In this document: piece after piece, positions 24,549-33,735 of the stretch
Layout of the letters: each line of letters starts with the position of its first letter
Position numbering within the stretch: the stretch's first letter is position 1
NCBI GenBank assembly: GCA_003243445.1
Contig: QFQQ01000031.1
Coordinates: 1 to 64,000 of the forward strand
Source of the DNA: Citrobacter freundii
GTDB lineage: Bacteria > Bacteroidota > Bacteroidia > Chitinophagales > Chitinophagaceae
Reading direction: 5' to 3'
Length of the DNA: 64,000 nt
Notes under the pieces: generated by a model
The model's database searches: none
The model's input: the letters and a program-made list of their open reading frames with translations, nothing else
What the model was told of the DNA's origin: nothing
Translations under genes and position numbers: made by a program

Positions 24549-25778
24549 TTGAAGAAGAATTTCATATATATCCTCCTCGCCGTTGTGGTCGCCGCCATGA
24601 TCATACTCGTGTACGCGGGTAACAAGACGGTGGGAAAACAGCTCAACGAACGGCTGAGTTTTCTGAAAAAGGATAAGATCCCTTACGGCGCTTTTGTAGC
24701 GTATGAAAACCTGGATGAGATATTTCCATCGGCAAAAATTTCTTCAGACCGGCACAAACCAGGGGACTGGGAACTGCTCTCTCCGTTTGCAAAACGCCAG
24801 GCCCTGATCATCGTATCACCTGTGTTTAATGCGGATGAAGAAGATATGGATAACCTGCTTGCTTTTGTAAAGAATGGCAATGATGTTTTTGTAAGCACGA
24901 TGAAGCCTTCTTATTATGCAGAGAAATTCCTGAAGTGTGATGTGTATTATCCCTACAACTTCGGAACATCCTGGAGGACCCGCGAAGATGATACGCTGAC
25001 AGTATCTATTGATGTGCCCGAACAGAAAAAGCCGCAGACTTTTTCTTATCCAGGCAAACAATATGATTTCCGGTTTTATGAATACGATACCACTACGACC
25101 AGCATACTAGGATACAATGAAGATGGTCAGCCAAACTTCATCAAGTTGTCCGCAGGAAAAGGGAATTTTTATCTGCACCTGGCGCCGATGACATTTACCA
25201 ATTACTTCCTGTTGCACAAGGATAATATGAAGTATTATGATAAGGCACTTTCTGTTATCGCTCCGGAGACAAGGCAGGTTGTATGGGATGAATATTTTCT
25301 GTCAAAAGGGGATAGCAGCGATGGAGACAGGAAAGGCCCTAACTGGCTGAGTATGTTCTTCCGTGATCCAGCACTTCGCGCAGCCATGATCACGGCGATG
25401 CTGGCACTGCTGGTTTATGTGCTGATGGAAATGCGCCGTAAACAAAGACCGATCCCTGTTATCAATCCGCCGAAAAATGATTCACTGGATTTTGTGAGAA
25501 CGATTGGAAGGCTTTATCACGATAAAGGCGATCACAAGAACCTTTGCTCCAAAATGGCGGCATATTTCCTGGAGCATGTGCGGACGCGTTATAAATTATC
25601 AACAACGGAGCTGGATGAAGATTTTATCAAAAACCTGAGTTTTAAAACAGGCCAGAGTGAAGCTGAGATCAGGAGTATTGTAGAGTCGATCCTGCGCCAG
25701 CAGCAGGCGGTGGCTGTTTCAGCAGATGAACTCATTTCATTTCATAAACAATTAGAATCGTTTTATAAAACAGCATAA
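24549..25778 (+). CDS. DUF4350-domain membrane protein
   Basis: A 409-aa protein starting at TTG (24549), 4 bp after the previous gene. An N-terminal membrane anchor (about 5-22) is followed by the DUF4350 domain (about 40-230; LIIVSPVFNADEEDMDNLLAFVKNGNDVFVS). A second membrane helix lies near 275-295, and a cytosolic tail follows. DUF4350 resembles the ABC-type uncharacterised transport/GldG-like fold. It acts with MoxR and DUF58 in an unknown envelope process. Confidence 0.8.
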   Translation: MKKNFIYILLAVVVAAMIILVYAGNKTVGKQLNERLSFLKKDKIPYGAFVAYENLDEIFPSAKISSDRHKPGDWELLSPFAKRQALIIVSPVFNADEEDMDNLLAFVKNGNDVFVSTMKPSYYAEKFLKCDVYYPYNFGTSWRTREDDTLTVSIDVPEQKKPQTFSYPGKQYDFRFYEYDTTTTSILGYNEDGQPNFIKLSAGKGNFYLHLAPMTFTNYFLLHKDNMKYYDKALSVIAPETRQVVWDEYFLSKGDSSDGDRKGPNWLSMFFRDPALRAAMITAMLALLVYVLMEMRRKQRPIPVINPPKNDSLDFVRTIGRLYHDKGDHKNLCSKMAAYFLEHVRTRYKLSTTELDEDFIKNLSFKTGQSEAEIRSIVESILRQQQAVAVSADELISFHKQLESFYKTA

Positions 25779-25780
25779 GC

Positions 25781-26758
25781 ATGGAAGAAGAAATTTTTCA
25801 GCAGCGTACCGATCTGACGGCTTTGAATGAAGCAGTCATGTCCATCCGTGGCGAGTTAAAAAAGATCATCATCGGTCAGGATGAAATGGTTAAACTGATC
25901 ATTGCCGCATTACTGGCAGAAGGTCATATCCTGATCGAAGGCGTGCCGGGTGTTGCAAAAACACTTACGGCAAAACTGGTAGCCCGAAGCCTGAACACCG
26001 GCTTTGCCCGCATCCAGTTCACGCCCGATCTGATGCCATCCGATGTATTGGGTACGCCTGTATTCAATCCGGGAGAAGGCGTATTTGATTTCAAAAAAGG
26101 ACCGGTATTCAGCAATATCGTACTGGTGGATGAGATCAATCGTGCCCCGGCAAAAACCCAATCCGCTTTGCTGGAAGTAATGGAGGAAAGACAGGCTTCT
26201 GTTGATGGCCGTACTTACCCGATGGCTTCTCCGTTCATGGTGCTGGCCACACAGAATCCCGTGGAGCAGGAGGGGACTTACCGTCTGCCGGAAGCACAGC
26301 TCGATCGCTTTCTTTTCAAAATAAAAGTTCCCTATCCGAATGAAACGGAAGAGATCGAGATCCTCACGCGGTTTCATCACATGGGAAACACCAAAGTGGA
26401 AGAACTGGTGCAACCGGTGCTCACCGGGGAGCAGATCAATTCGATCCGCAGACAGATCAAGGATATCCTGATGGAGGAAAAGCTGCTGCAATTCATTGCA
26501 AAACTTGTTCACCAGACGCGCAATCATAAATCGATCTATCTCGGCGCTTCTCCGCGGGCATCATTATCGATCATGAATGCATCAAAGGCAATTGCCGCTA
26601 TGCAGGGCCGGGACTTTGTGACGCCTGAAGACATCCTTGATGTGGCAATACCGGTTCTTCGCCATCGCATCATTCTTGCGCCTGATAAAGAAATGGAAGG
26701 TGTAACGGAAGATGAAGTGATCAGGCAGATCATTCACAGCATGGATGTGCCCAGGTAG
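25781..26758 (+). CDS. MoxR-family AAA+ ATPase
   Basis: A 325-aa cytosolic ATPase thought to act as a chaperone for assembly or metal loading of partner complexes. Walker A is GVPGVAKT (about 47-54), Walker B ILVDEINRAP (about 110-119), sensor 1 VLATQNPVEQEGTYRLPEAQLDRF. The C-terminal lid follows (HQTRNHKSIYLGASPRASLSI). It begins 2 bp after the DUF4350 gene and precedes DUF58, the classic MoxR-DUF58 pair. Confidence 0.92.
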   Translation: MEEEIFQQRTDLTALNEAVMSIRGELKKIIIGQDEMVKLIIAALLAEGHILIEGVPGVAKTLTAKLVARSLNTGFARIQFTPDLMPSDVLGTPVFNPGEGVFDFKKGPVFSNIVLVDEINRAPAKTQSALLEVMEERQASVDGRTYPMASPFMVLATQNPVEQEGTYRLPEAQLDRFLFKIKVPYPNETEEIEILTRFHHMGNTKVEELVQPVLTGEQINSIRRQIKDILMEEKLLQFIAKLVHQTRNHKSIYLGASPRASLSIMNASKAIAAMQGRDFVTPEDILDVAIPVLRHRIILAPDKEMEGVTEDEVIRQIIHSMDVPR

Positions 26759-26778
26759 TTGTTTAAAACCATAACGCT

Positions 26779-28104
26779 TTGTTGAAATCATTTTATTTCA
26801 GGAACCCGGTTTATTATATCGCAGGCGCCGCATCGGTTGTGTTTGTGATCAGTTATTTCTTTCCGGCATTGTACAGGATCGCAGGATTGATACTTCTGTT
26901 CATGGCGATCGCCATTGTGCTGGACGCACTGTTGTTGTATGCAAAGAAGAACGGAATACTGGCACAAAGACTATTGTCAGAGAGGTTCAGCATCGGTGAT
27001 GAGAACAAGGTTGTGCTTAAGATCACCAACACCTATAACTTTTCTGCGCAGCTTGGTATCATTGATGAATTACCTGATCAGTTCCAGGAACGCAACTGGT
27101 CGCGCAGGATGAAGATCGGCAGCCAGGAAGAACAGGAACTGATGTATACGCTCAGGCCGACGTCAAGAGGTGAGTATGTATTTCATGATATCAACATCTT
27201 TGTGACTGGTCCGCTGCAATTGGTAAAGCGCAGGTATGTTTTTGCCGCAGGGCAGGTGGTGAAAGTTTATCCGTCTTATGTGCAGATGCGCAGGTACCAG
27301 TTGCTGGCTGTTGCCAACCGCCTGCAGGAACTTGGAGTGCGCCGCATGCGTCAGCTTGGCCACAGTATGGAGTTTGAACAGATCAAGGAATATGTCCGGG
27401 GAGATGATTACCGCACCATCAACTGGAAGGCAACGGCAAGAAAAGAAAACCTGATGGTGAACAATTACACAGATGAACGCAGTCAGCAGGTTTACTGCAT
27501 CATCAACAAAGGCCGCGTGATGAAAATGCCTTTTGGCGGGTTAACCCTGCTGGATTATGCGATCAACTCCGCGCTGGTATTGTCCAACGTTGCACTGATA
27601 CGACAGGACAAAGCCGGTCTGATCACCTTCGCTGAAAACCTGGATGCATTTGTTCCGGCGGATAAAAAGCCTACGCAAATGAACCTGGTACTGGAAACAC
27701 TTTACAAACAACAGACGCAATACCTCGAACCTGATTTCGAAAAATTATTCTCTGTTGTCCGTACCAGCATCACCAACAGAAGCCTGCTCGTGTTATATAC
27801 AAACTTCGAGTCAATGGAATCCCTCGAACGCGAAATGCCCGCACTCAAAAAGATCGCACGTTATCATCTGCTGCTTGTCGTGTTTTTTGAGAACACAGAG
27901 CTCCGCGCGATCACCGAACAAAAAGCCTCCAAACTCGAAGACATCTATATCAAGACCATTGCCGAGAAATTCGCCCACGAAAAACGGCTGATGGTAAAAG
28001 AACTGCAAAAGAACGGCATTCTCTCCGTGCTTACTTCACCGGAGAATCTTACGGTGAATGCGATCAATAAGTATTTGGAGTTGAAGACGCGTATGTCAAT
28101 CTAG
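26779..28104 (+). CDS. DUF58-domain protein, MoxR partner
   Basis: A 441-aa protein with two N-terminal hydrophobic segments (about 10-50). An extracytosolic or cytosolic beta-rich region follows, then the DUF58 signature RQLGHSMEFEQIKEYVRGDDYRTINWKATAR (about 192-222), which leads into a von Willebrand-like domain. The start is a TTG; two tandem TTG codons (26779, 26782) are possible. It ends the operon; a GGCCGATG element follows its stop. Confidence 0.85.
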   Translation: MLKSFYFRNPVYYIAGAASVVFVISYFFPALYRIAGLILLFMAIAIVLDALLLYAKKNGILAQRLLSERFSIGDENKVVLKITNTYNFSAQLGIIDELPDQFQERNWSRRMKIGSQEEQELMYTLRPTSRGEYVFHDINIFVTGPLQLVKRRYVFAAGQVVKVYPSYVQMRRYQLLAVANRLQELGVRRMRQLGHSMEFEQIKEYVRGDDYRTINWKATARKENLMVNNYTDERSQQVYCIINKGRVMKMPFGGLTLLDYAINSALVLSNVALIRQDKAGLITFAENLDAFVPADKKPTQMNLVLETLYKQQTQYLEPDFEKLFSVVRTSITNRSLLVLYTNFESMESLEREMPALKKIARYHLLLVVFFENTELRAITEQKASKLEDIYIKTIAEKFAHEKRLMVKELQKNGILSVLTSPENLTVNAINKYLELKTRMSI

Positions 28105-28107
28105 AGA

Positions 28108-28257
28108 AGATGGCCGATGACCGATGGCTGATGGCCGAGCTTCGCAGATCGGTTTAGTGTTATTTGATAGAAAATTTCCAATGTTGGAAGGTTTTATTTT
28201 TTAAGAAATCGTCGAATAATACGATCCCGGCCATCTGCCATCGGTCATCGGCCATCG
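28108..28257. repeat. GGCCGATG-family inverted word element
   Basis: Left arm 28108-28137 (GATGGCCGATGACCGATGGC) and right arm 28228-28257 (GCCATCGGTCATCGGCCATC). The 90-nt core starts AGCTTCGCAG and ends AAGAAATCGTCGAATAATAC. The core of the element at 53234-53380, read on the other strand, starts AGCTCCGCAG and ends AAGAAATCCCGAATAGCAC, so the cores are related. The right arm ends 8 nt before the truB -7 box. Confidence 0.8.
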
Positions 28258-28265
28258 TTGTTCCC

Positions 28266-28273
28266 TATCTTTG
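28266..28273 (+). promoter_or_regulatory. -7 box TATCTTTG for truB
   Basis: Matches TAnnTTTG and ends 4 nt before the ATG at 28278, implying a leaderless transcript. No -33 element is visible; the position is taken up by the word-repeat arm. Confidence 0.5.
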
Positions 28274-28277
28274 CCGC

Positions 28278-28967
28278 ATGAACACTTTCTCCGACGGCCG
28301 CGTCCTTCTCATCAACAAGCCTCTCCGCTGGACTTCATTTGACGCAGTGAGGAAGATCCGTAACCTGATCAGGATCAAAAAAGTGGGGCATGCGGGTACG
28401 CTTGACCCGCTGGCTACCGGTTTGCTGATCGTTTGTACCGGGAAGTTCACGAAGAAGATCAATGAATATATGGCGAAGGAAAAGGAATATACCGGATCGT
28501 TTACCCTGGGGGCGGTTACGCCGACCTATGATCTGGAGAGTGATCCGGTCAACTTTCTGCCATTGGATGATATTACGGAGGAAAAGATCCGCGCTGCTAC
28601 AGCAGGTTTTACCGGGGAGATCATGCAGGTGCCGCCCGCGCATTCCGCGATCAAGATCGATGGAAAACGTGTATATGAATTAGCACGCAAAGGTGTGGAG
28701 GTAAAGATCGATCCGAGGAAAGTTACCATTCACGAATTTGAGATCACTAAGATAGAAATGCCTGTGGTGGAGTTCCGCGTGGTCTGCTCCACCGGCACGT
28801 ATATCCGCAGTCTTGCAAATGATTTCGGCGCAGCATTGGGTTGCGGCGGATACCTGAGCAGCCTTTGCCGCACACGTATCGGTGAGTTTAAGCTGGAAGA
28901 TGCGATCACGCCGGCTGAATTGGAGGAAGAGATCAAACAAAATGCAGATCAGAATATGAACGGATAG
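28278..28967 (+). CDS. truB: tRNA pseudouridine(55) synthase
   Basis: Converts U55 in the T-loop of tRNAs to pseudouridine; cytoplasmic. The ATG at 28278 gives 229 aa and the normal start MNTFSDGRVLLINKPLRWTSF; the open frame upstream only reads through a word element. The catalytic aspartate lies in GHAGTLDPLATGLL (Asp about 45). Later motifs are PPAHSAIKIDGKRVYELAR and VVCSTGTYIRSLA. The C-terminal extension is short, as usual in Bacteroidota. The 3' end overlaps the convergent BamA/TamA-like gene by 19 bp. Confidence 0.95.
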   Translation: MNTFSDGRVLLINKPLRWTSFDAVRKIRNLIRIKKVGHAGTLDPLATGLLIVCTGKFTKKINEYMAKEKEYTGSFTLGAVTPTYDLESDPVNFLPLDDITEEKIRAATAGFTGEIMQVPPAHSAIKIDGKRVYELARKGVEVKIDPRKVTIHEFEITKIEMPVVEFRVVCSTGTYIRSLANDFGAALGCGGYLSSLCRTRIGEFKLEDAITPAELEEEIKQNADQNMNG

Positions 28968-31294
28968 TTGATGCCAAGCTGGAACTGATCCCCCTTCGAA
29001 AATTTGTAACCAAACCATTTATTCTGCACCGCCTGGTCAGCAGGAGCAGGGCTCGGATCTTTTACTTTGTATGCATAGTCAAGACGGATCACAAGGAAAT
29101 TGAAATCTACCCGTATGCCTGCGCCGGATCCTACAGCCAGGTCATGCCAGAGACGGCTTAGTTTAAACACCTCCGCGGCAGGTCGGTCAGGGGCCTGCTT
29201 CATATACCATACGTTTCCGACATCCGTGAAGATCGCTCCGTTCAGTTTGATATTGAACGGCGTGCCCAATGGAAAGCGATATTCGATATTTCCTTCGAGT
29301 TGTATATCACCATAACGGTCCGGCGTACTTCCCACACCGCTATAATCCTTGATCGTTGATCCCGGTCCAAGTCTCCGGAGCGACCATGCACGCATACTGT
29401 TCGGGCCGCCCGCAAAATACTCCTTGAAGAAAGGAAGGTTGTATCGTTTATCCGGATTTCGTGTCGAATTGAATTCATAGCCCGCACCTCCGAACAGCCG
29501 GAAGGCGAGCGATGTTTTGGGGAAACGCATCAGGTAAGCAAACTCTGCATCCATTTTGATAAAACGGTAGAGCTGTTTATCCAGAAAAGAATTGCGGATC
29601 ATACCGGTGAGCAAGCCGGCTTCTTCCACATTCAACCGGAATACATTCAGCCGGTTGGTGGTACCGCCGCTCAGTGTCAGACTTCCGATCACAGAGGAGA
29701 TAAAACCATCCGTAAAGATATTTCTCAGCGAAGGGTTGTATTTGATCAGTGTATCGAGACTGTCCCTGCGGATAAGTGAAGAGTATTCGATATTTGGCAG
29801 TTTCACTGAGATCAGCATTTTTCTCCGCTGGAATTCATATCCCCATGAACCGTTCACGGTTGTAAGATTATACAACCATCTTCGTTCGGTATTTGCCGCA
29901 TTGAAGTTGAGTATGGTATTGAAATTATCACGCAGGTTCTCCGGTATGAATCCAAAATTGGGAATGGCCCTTGGCATCCGGATGCTGTGACTGAAGGCAA
30001 GCTGTTGCGTCTGGATGAATTGTCCCAGGCTGCTCGCATTACCCAATTCAATACCATAGCGGACATTGGTATTGGCGACGTTGGCGGCTTTGGCAAAGTT
30101 CCTGTTCTGAAGACCTACGTTCACGCCAATACCAAAGATGTTTCCGGAGAAAGCATTCTGGTTGATACTTCCTTCAAGGTTTGTATTGAACGAATATTTT
30201 TTAGCGGCAGTAAGCCGGATCACAAAATCGATCGTATCAGTACCTTTTCTTGGCAGCTGATCAATGCTTACCATGCGCCAGGTGCCAAGCGAATTGAACC
30301 GGTTGATGGTGCGGAGATATCTTCGCAGTCGGTAAACACTGTCGCCAGGCAGATAAATATTGGGTGGAAAGATCTTAGGCTTAAAGCGTCCATGGTGTTG
30401 TATCACACGAATGGGCCGATTGCTCAGGCCTCCCATCACATCTTTTATGCTCGGTGTGAGACCGACGGTATCAGGTGTGAAATCGGGGTAGATCGTGACG
30501 TTGCCGATATAATACTTTACCAGTTTTGAACTATCAATACTTTTCAGCCTGATCTCAAGATTGGCGGTAGGATTGTTCCGCCGCTCCTGCAGTTTTTGTA
30601 ATAACTCCAATTGTTCGAACGGATCAAGCGTTGGTGTAAGCAAAGCCACGTCGAGAGTATCCCATACACCAACCAGCTCATCACGGCTGAATCTGAAATA
30701 ACCTGTATTCCTGTACAGCTCCGTAAGACGGTCGAATTCGGCGGAGATCGGTGCTTTTGCAAAGGCATCACCTTTTTTGATGTATGCCTGCGAGCGGGTG
30801 CTGTCTGTGAGGTATTGCAGATCCGTATGACGAAGATTATAGCTGATCGAATCAAGCTTTACCAGTTTTCCGGGTCGTACAAAGAAATCGATGGTCGTTC
30901 TGTACTGATCCGGGTTTTCATACTTTACTTTGCTGGTATAATAGATCGAATCGCGGAAATAGCCAAGTGAGTTCAGCAGTGCACGCATGAATACAATTGA
31001 ATTATCTGCATTGATGCTGTCATATACGGGAGGGTTCCTTAAGGTGCTCCATAAAAGCTTATCCAGTCTTCTTGCCTGCATGCTGTCATCCAGCTGGTCT
31101 GCAAGACCGGCAGTCAGTGATTCTTTATCTGCTTTTGAAAAATTGCCTATTAAGTTGATATTTGTTTTATAAACAAAGGGCTTGTTGGGCTGGTATTTTT
31201 TTACGACTGTACAGGAGGCAACAAGACTTAAAAAGAATCCGGCAAGAATTACTTTCAGCAGGTTGATATGGGTGGTTGGCTTACCGGATAACAT
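28949..31294 (-). CDS. BamA/TamA-family (Omp85) outer-membrane lipoprotein
   Basis: A 781-aa outer-membrane assembly-type protein. The ATG at 31294 puts a lipoprotein signal first (LLKVILAGFFLSLVASC); the open frame upstream would overlap the divergent gene. POTRA-like repeats occupy about 40-390. The C-terminal Omp85 barrel follows; near its end are FAGGPNSMRAWSLRRLGPG (the equivalent of the conserved substrate-lid VRGF loop) and QLGINYPFIF. A lipidated TamA-like protein is typical of Bacteroidota. The precise client is unknown. Confidence 0.85.
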   Translation of the reverse strand: MLSGKPTTHINLLKVILAGFFLSLVASCTVVKKYQPNKPFVYKTNINLIGNFSKADKESLTAGLADQLDDSMQARRLDKLLWSTLRNPPVYDSINADNSIVFMRALLNSLGYFRDSIYYTSKVKYENPDQYRTTIDFFVRPGKLVKLDSISYNLRHTDLQYLTDSTRSQAYIKKGDAFAKAPISAEFDRLTELYRNTGYFRFSRDELVGVWDTLDVALLTPTLDPFEQLELLQKLQERRNNPTANLEIRLKSIDSSKLVKYYIGNVTIYPDFTPDTVGLTPSIKDVMGGLSNRPIRVIQHHGRFKPKIFPPNIYLPGDSVYRLRRYLRTINRFNSLGTWRMVSIDQLPRKGTDTIDFVIRLTAAKKYSFNTNLEGSINQNAFSGNIFGIGVNVGLQNRNFAKAANVANTNVRYGIELGNASSLGQFIQTQQLAFSHSIRMPRAIPNFGFIPENLRDNFNTILNFNAANTERRWLYNLTTVNGSWGYEFQRRKMLISVKLPNIEYSSLIRRDSLDTLIKYNPSLRNIFTDGFISSVIGSLTLSGGTTNRLNVFRLNVEEAGLLTGMIRNSFLDKQLYRFIKMDAEFAYLMRFPKTSLAFRLFGGAGYEFNSTRNPDKRYNLPFFKEYFAGGPNSMRAWSLRRLGPGSTIKDYSGVGSTPDRYGDIQLEGNIEYRFPLGTPFNIKLNGAIFTDVGNVWYMKQAPDRPAAEVFKLSRLWHDLAVGSGAGIRVDFNFLVIRLDYAYKVKDPSPAPADQAVQNKWFGYKFSKGDQFQLGINYPFIF

Positions 31295-31312
31295 AATTAA
31301 AATCAAGCGAAA

Positions 31313-32047
31313 ATGCTGGGTAAATCGAAGCTCAAATATATTCAAAGTTTAGGCCAGAAAAAACACAGGGATGATGAACGGCTTTTCGTGGCGGAAGGGC
31401 CGAAGATCGTCGCCGAACTGTTGCAGGATGCGCCGGGACTCGTAAGTGAGGTCTATGCATTATCATCATGGATTGAAGGACGACAGGATACGGCCGTTTC
31501 GTATGCAGTTACGGAGGTAAGTGAGGTTGAATTGGCAAGAATTTCACAGTTGCAGACACCTAACCAGGTGCTGGCGGTGCTTCGCCAGTTTCCCGTCAGC
31601 CCGGTCCCGTCGCTTAAAGGAACGGTTGCCCTGGCGCTGGATACGATCCAGGATCCGGGCAATCTCGGAACGATCATCCGGATAGCCGACTGGTTTGGTA
31701 TTCCGCGGATCATTTGCAGCCATGATTGCGCGGACCAGTATAATCCCAAAGTGGTGCAGTCGACCATGGGCAGCATCGGCCGCGTGCAGGTGCATTACAC
31801 CGATCTGCCGGCATGGCTTGCTTCGCAAAATGACGTGAGGGTATATGCTGCTGCGCTGGAAGGCCAGGATATTTCGCAAATGAACAGGCTGAGCGAAGGG
31901 GTAATTGTGATCGGAAATGAATCAAAAGGCATCAGCCCGGCAGTAATGGAAAAAGTGAACGTCCGGATCACGATCATGCGGAAGGGAAAGGCGGAATCGT
32001 TGAATGCCGCGGTGGCGACCGGGATCATTGCGTCGCACCTGGTGTGA
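31313..32047 (+). CDS. TrmH/SpoU-family RNA 2'-O-methyltransferase
   Basis: A 244-aa SPOUT methyltransferase acting on rRNA or tRNA with S-adenosylmethionine. An N-terminal substrate-binding domain (KIVAELL, residues 1-90) is followed by the knotted catalytic domain. The three SpoU motifs are DTIQDPGNLGTIIRIADWFG, VIVIGNESKGIS and KAESLNAAVATGI. It resembles RlmB more than TrmH but the target nucleotide cannot be read from sequence. It is divergent from the BamA/TamA-like gene with 18 bp between start codons. Confidence 0.88.
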   Translation: MLGKSKLKYIQSLGQKKHRDDERLFVAEGPKIVAELLQDAPGLVSEVYALSSWIEGRQDTAVSYAVTEVSEVELARISQLQTPNQVLAVLRQFPVSPVPSLKGTVALALDTIQDPGNLGTIIRIADWFGIPRIICSHDCADQYNPKVVQSTMGSIGRVQVHYTDLPAWLASQNDVRVYAAALEGQDISQMNRLSEGVIVIGNESKGISPAVMEKVNVRITIMRKGKAESLNAAVATGIIASHLV

Positions 32048-32057
32048 GCAGCGTTTA

Positions 32058-32266
32058 TCTCCCGCAGATGACGCAGATTTTACTGTTATCCTTTGAAAAG
32101 GCCTATCATCAGGTACAGCTTGCCATCCGATTCCGCAGATTGCGCAGATGACCACCACAAAAAGAAGCCAATCCGCGTAATCTGCGGAATCGCATCGTAG
32201 ACTATGCTTATTTCACTAAGAATGTTCTGGAAACGGGTAGACAGATCTGCGTTATCTGCGGGAAAT
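32058..32266. repeat. TCTGCGG-family element with two nested inverted pairs
   Basis: The outer pair is TCTCCCGCAGATGACGCAGA (32058-32077) with TCTGCGTTATCTGCGGGAAA (near 32246-32265). The inner pair is CGATTCCGCAGATTGCGCAG (near 32128) with ATCCGCGTAATCTGCGGAAT (32171-32190). It shares TAGACTATGC / GCATAGTCTG core words with the element at 36853-37064. It lies between convergent genes. Confidence 0.75.
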
Positions 32267-32277
32267 TTACGCCAGAA

Positions 32278-33513
32278 CTAACTAAAGCGTATCGCTTTCA
32301 CCGGTTGTATTTTTCTTACAAGAATAGTCGGGATCATCAATACCAGAAAACAGATCGCAAGTGTACCCACGCAAACAGCCGCAACCTGCCACCAGATAAT
32401 GCTTACAGCAGCCTGGCTCAGATAATAAGCATCTTCCTGTAAACGGATGAATCCGGTTGATTTTTGCAGATACAGGAACCCCAGTGCAAAAGCCGTCCCC
32501 AGTATAATACCCATTATTGTTATGAAGAGTGAATGCCGGAGGAAGATCTTCTGAATGGTCCAGTTGGTAGCACCTAATGCCTTCAATATACCGATCATTC
32601 TTACCCTTTCCAGTACAAGTATGATCAGGCAGGTGATCAGGTTGATCAATGCCACGATGATCATCAAACCCAATAATACATTCCTGTTCTTGTTCTGTAT
32701 ATAAAGCCAGTCAAAGATATTGGGAGAAATATCCTGTGCGGTGCGTGTATCCCATGTCAGGGGGAAACTGGCCATATTATAGATCTCCTGCGCCGCGGTG
32801 TCCATCTTTTCAAAATTATGCAGAAAGATCTCGTAGCCCCCAACTTCGCTGCTGCTCCAGTCGTTCAGCCGCTGGATCAGTTTGAGATCGCCGATGGCGA
32901 AGGTTTTATCGTACTCTTCGATGCCGGTTTTATAGATGCCGGCAACGGTCAGCCTGTCCGGGCGGTAGGAGCCATCGGGGCGGATAAAATAGATCAGCAC
33001 ACGGTCATTCAGCGAAAGCTTTAATTGATTGGCCGTATATGCGGAGATCATGATCTCGCGGCTGTACGTACTGTCATTAAAACTGATCGCTTTTCCCTGT
33101 TTGATGAATTGCTGAAAATGGCTGAAATCATATGTATCATCAACGCCTTTTACCAATACGCCTTCGATGTCTTCCTTTGTTTTCAGCGTGGCATATTTGG
33201 TGGCAAAAGGATGAATGCTTTGAACGTCCGGGTCTTTCCTGATCTCTGTTACCAGCGAATCATTCCTGATGATCGGGGTTTCCTCGGCTATCAGTGCCTT
33301 AAATGGTTGTTTTTCCTGGATCCGGACATGCCCGAGAAAGCTGAATACCTTCTGGCTCACCTGCTCCTGGAACCCGTTTACAAACGCAAGCGTAATGATC
33401 ATCACCGCAACGCTGATGATCGTGGCGGCGACAGACAGCCGGATAATGAACCGGGAAAATGACCGCTGCTGGTTGAACGCAATGCGGTTTGCTATAAAGC
33501 CTGCAACCTTCAA
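32278..33513 (-). CDS. LolC/LolE-like ABC transporter permease (FtsX family)
   Basis: A 411-aa inner-membrane protein likely to extract outer-membrane lipoproteins with a separate ATPase. It has an N-terminal helix (FIIRLSVAATIISVAVMIITLAFVNGF), a periplasmic domain (about 45-260), then three C-terminal FtsX helices (LGLMIIVALINLITCLIILVLE, and two more). LKALGATNWTIQKIFLRHS is the coupling segment to the ATPase. Translation starts at TTG (33513). No LolD ATPase gene is adjacent. Confidence 0.88.
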   Translation of the reverse strand: MKVAGFIANRIAFNQQRSFSRFIIRLSVAATIISVAVMIITLAFVNGFQEQVSQKVFSFLGHVRIQEKQPFKALIAEETPIIRNDSLVTEIRKDPDVQSIHPFATKYATLKTKEDIEGVLVKGVDDTYDFSHFQQFIKQGKAISFNDSTYSREIMISAYTANQLKLSLNDRVLIYFIRPDGSYRPDRLTVAGIYKTGIEEYDKTFAIGDLKLIQRLNDWSSSEVGGYEIFLHNFEKMDTAAQEIYNMASFPLTWDTRTAQDISPNIFDWLYIQNKNRNVLLGLMIIVALINLITCLIILVLERVRMIGILKALGATNWTIQKIFLRHSLFITIMGIILGTAFALGFLYLQKSTGFIRLQEDAYYLSQAAVSIIWWQVAAVCVGTLAICFLVLMIPTILVRKIQPVKAIRFS

Positions 33514-33631
33514 ATTGTTTTGTTTGTCTTAGTGCCGGGAATATTCCTTCAAAGCCGGTCTGGCGATGAAAACAAAAATAAGCCGAAAAACTTTTACGGC
33601 CCTTTTTGAGGGAATTTTACAATATTTAAGG

Positions 33632-33683
33632 AAGTAAAAGGTCAAAAGTAAAAATTAAAAATATCCGGCCTTTGATGCCGGTG
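33632..33683. repeat. AAAAGTAAAA word arm with GCCGG hairpin
   Basis: Words GAAGTAAAAGGTCAAAAGTA and AAAATTAAAAAT are followed by the hairpin CCGGC-CTTTGAT-GCCGG (33665-33680). A right arm is missing or decayed. It lies in the divergent spacer before the DUF5103 gene. Confidence 0.55.
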
Positions 33684-33735
33684 TAGTTTTTGATTGAATA
33701 GCCTGATCCCGCTAACCAGACTGTAAAACACTTGA

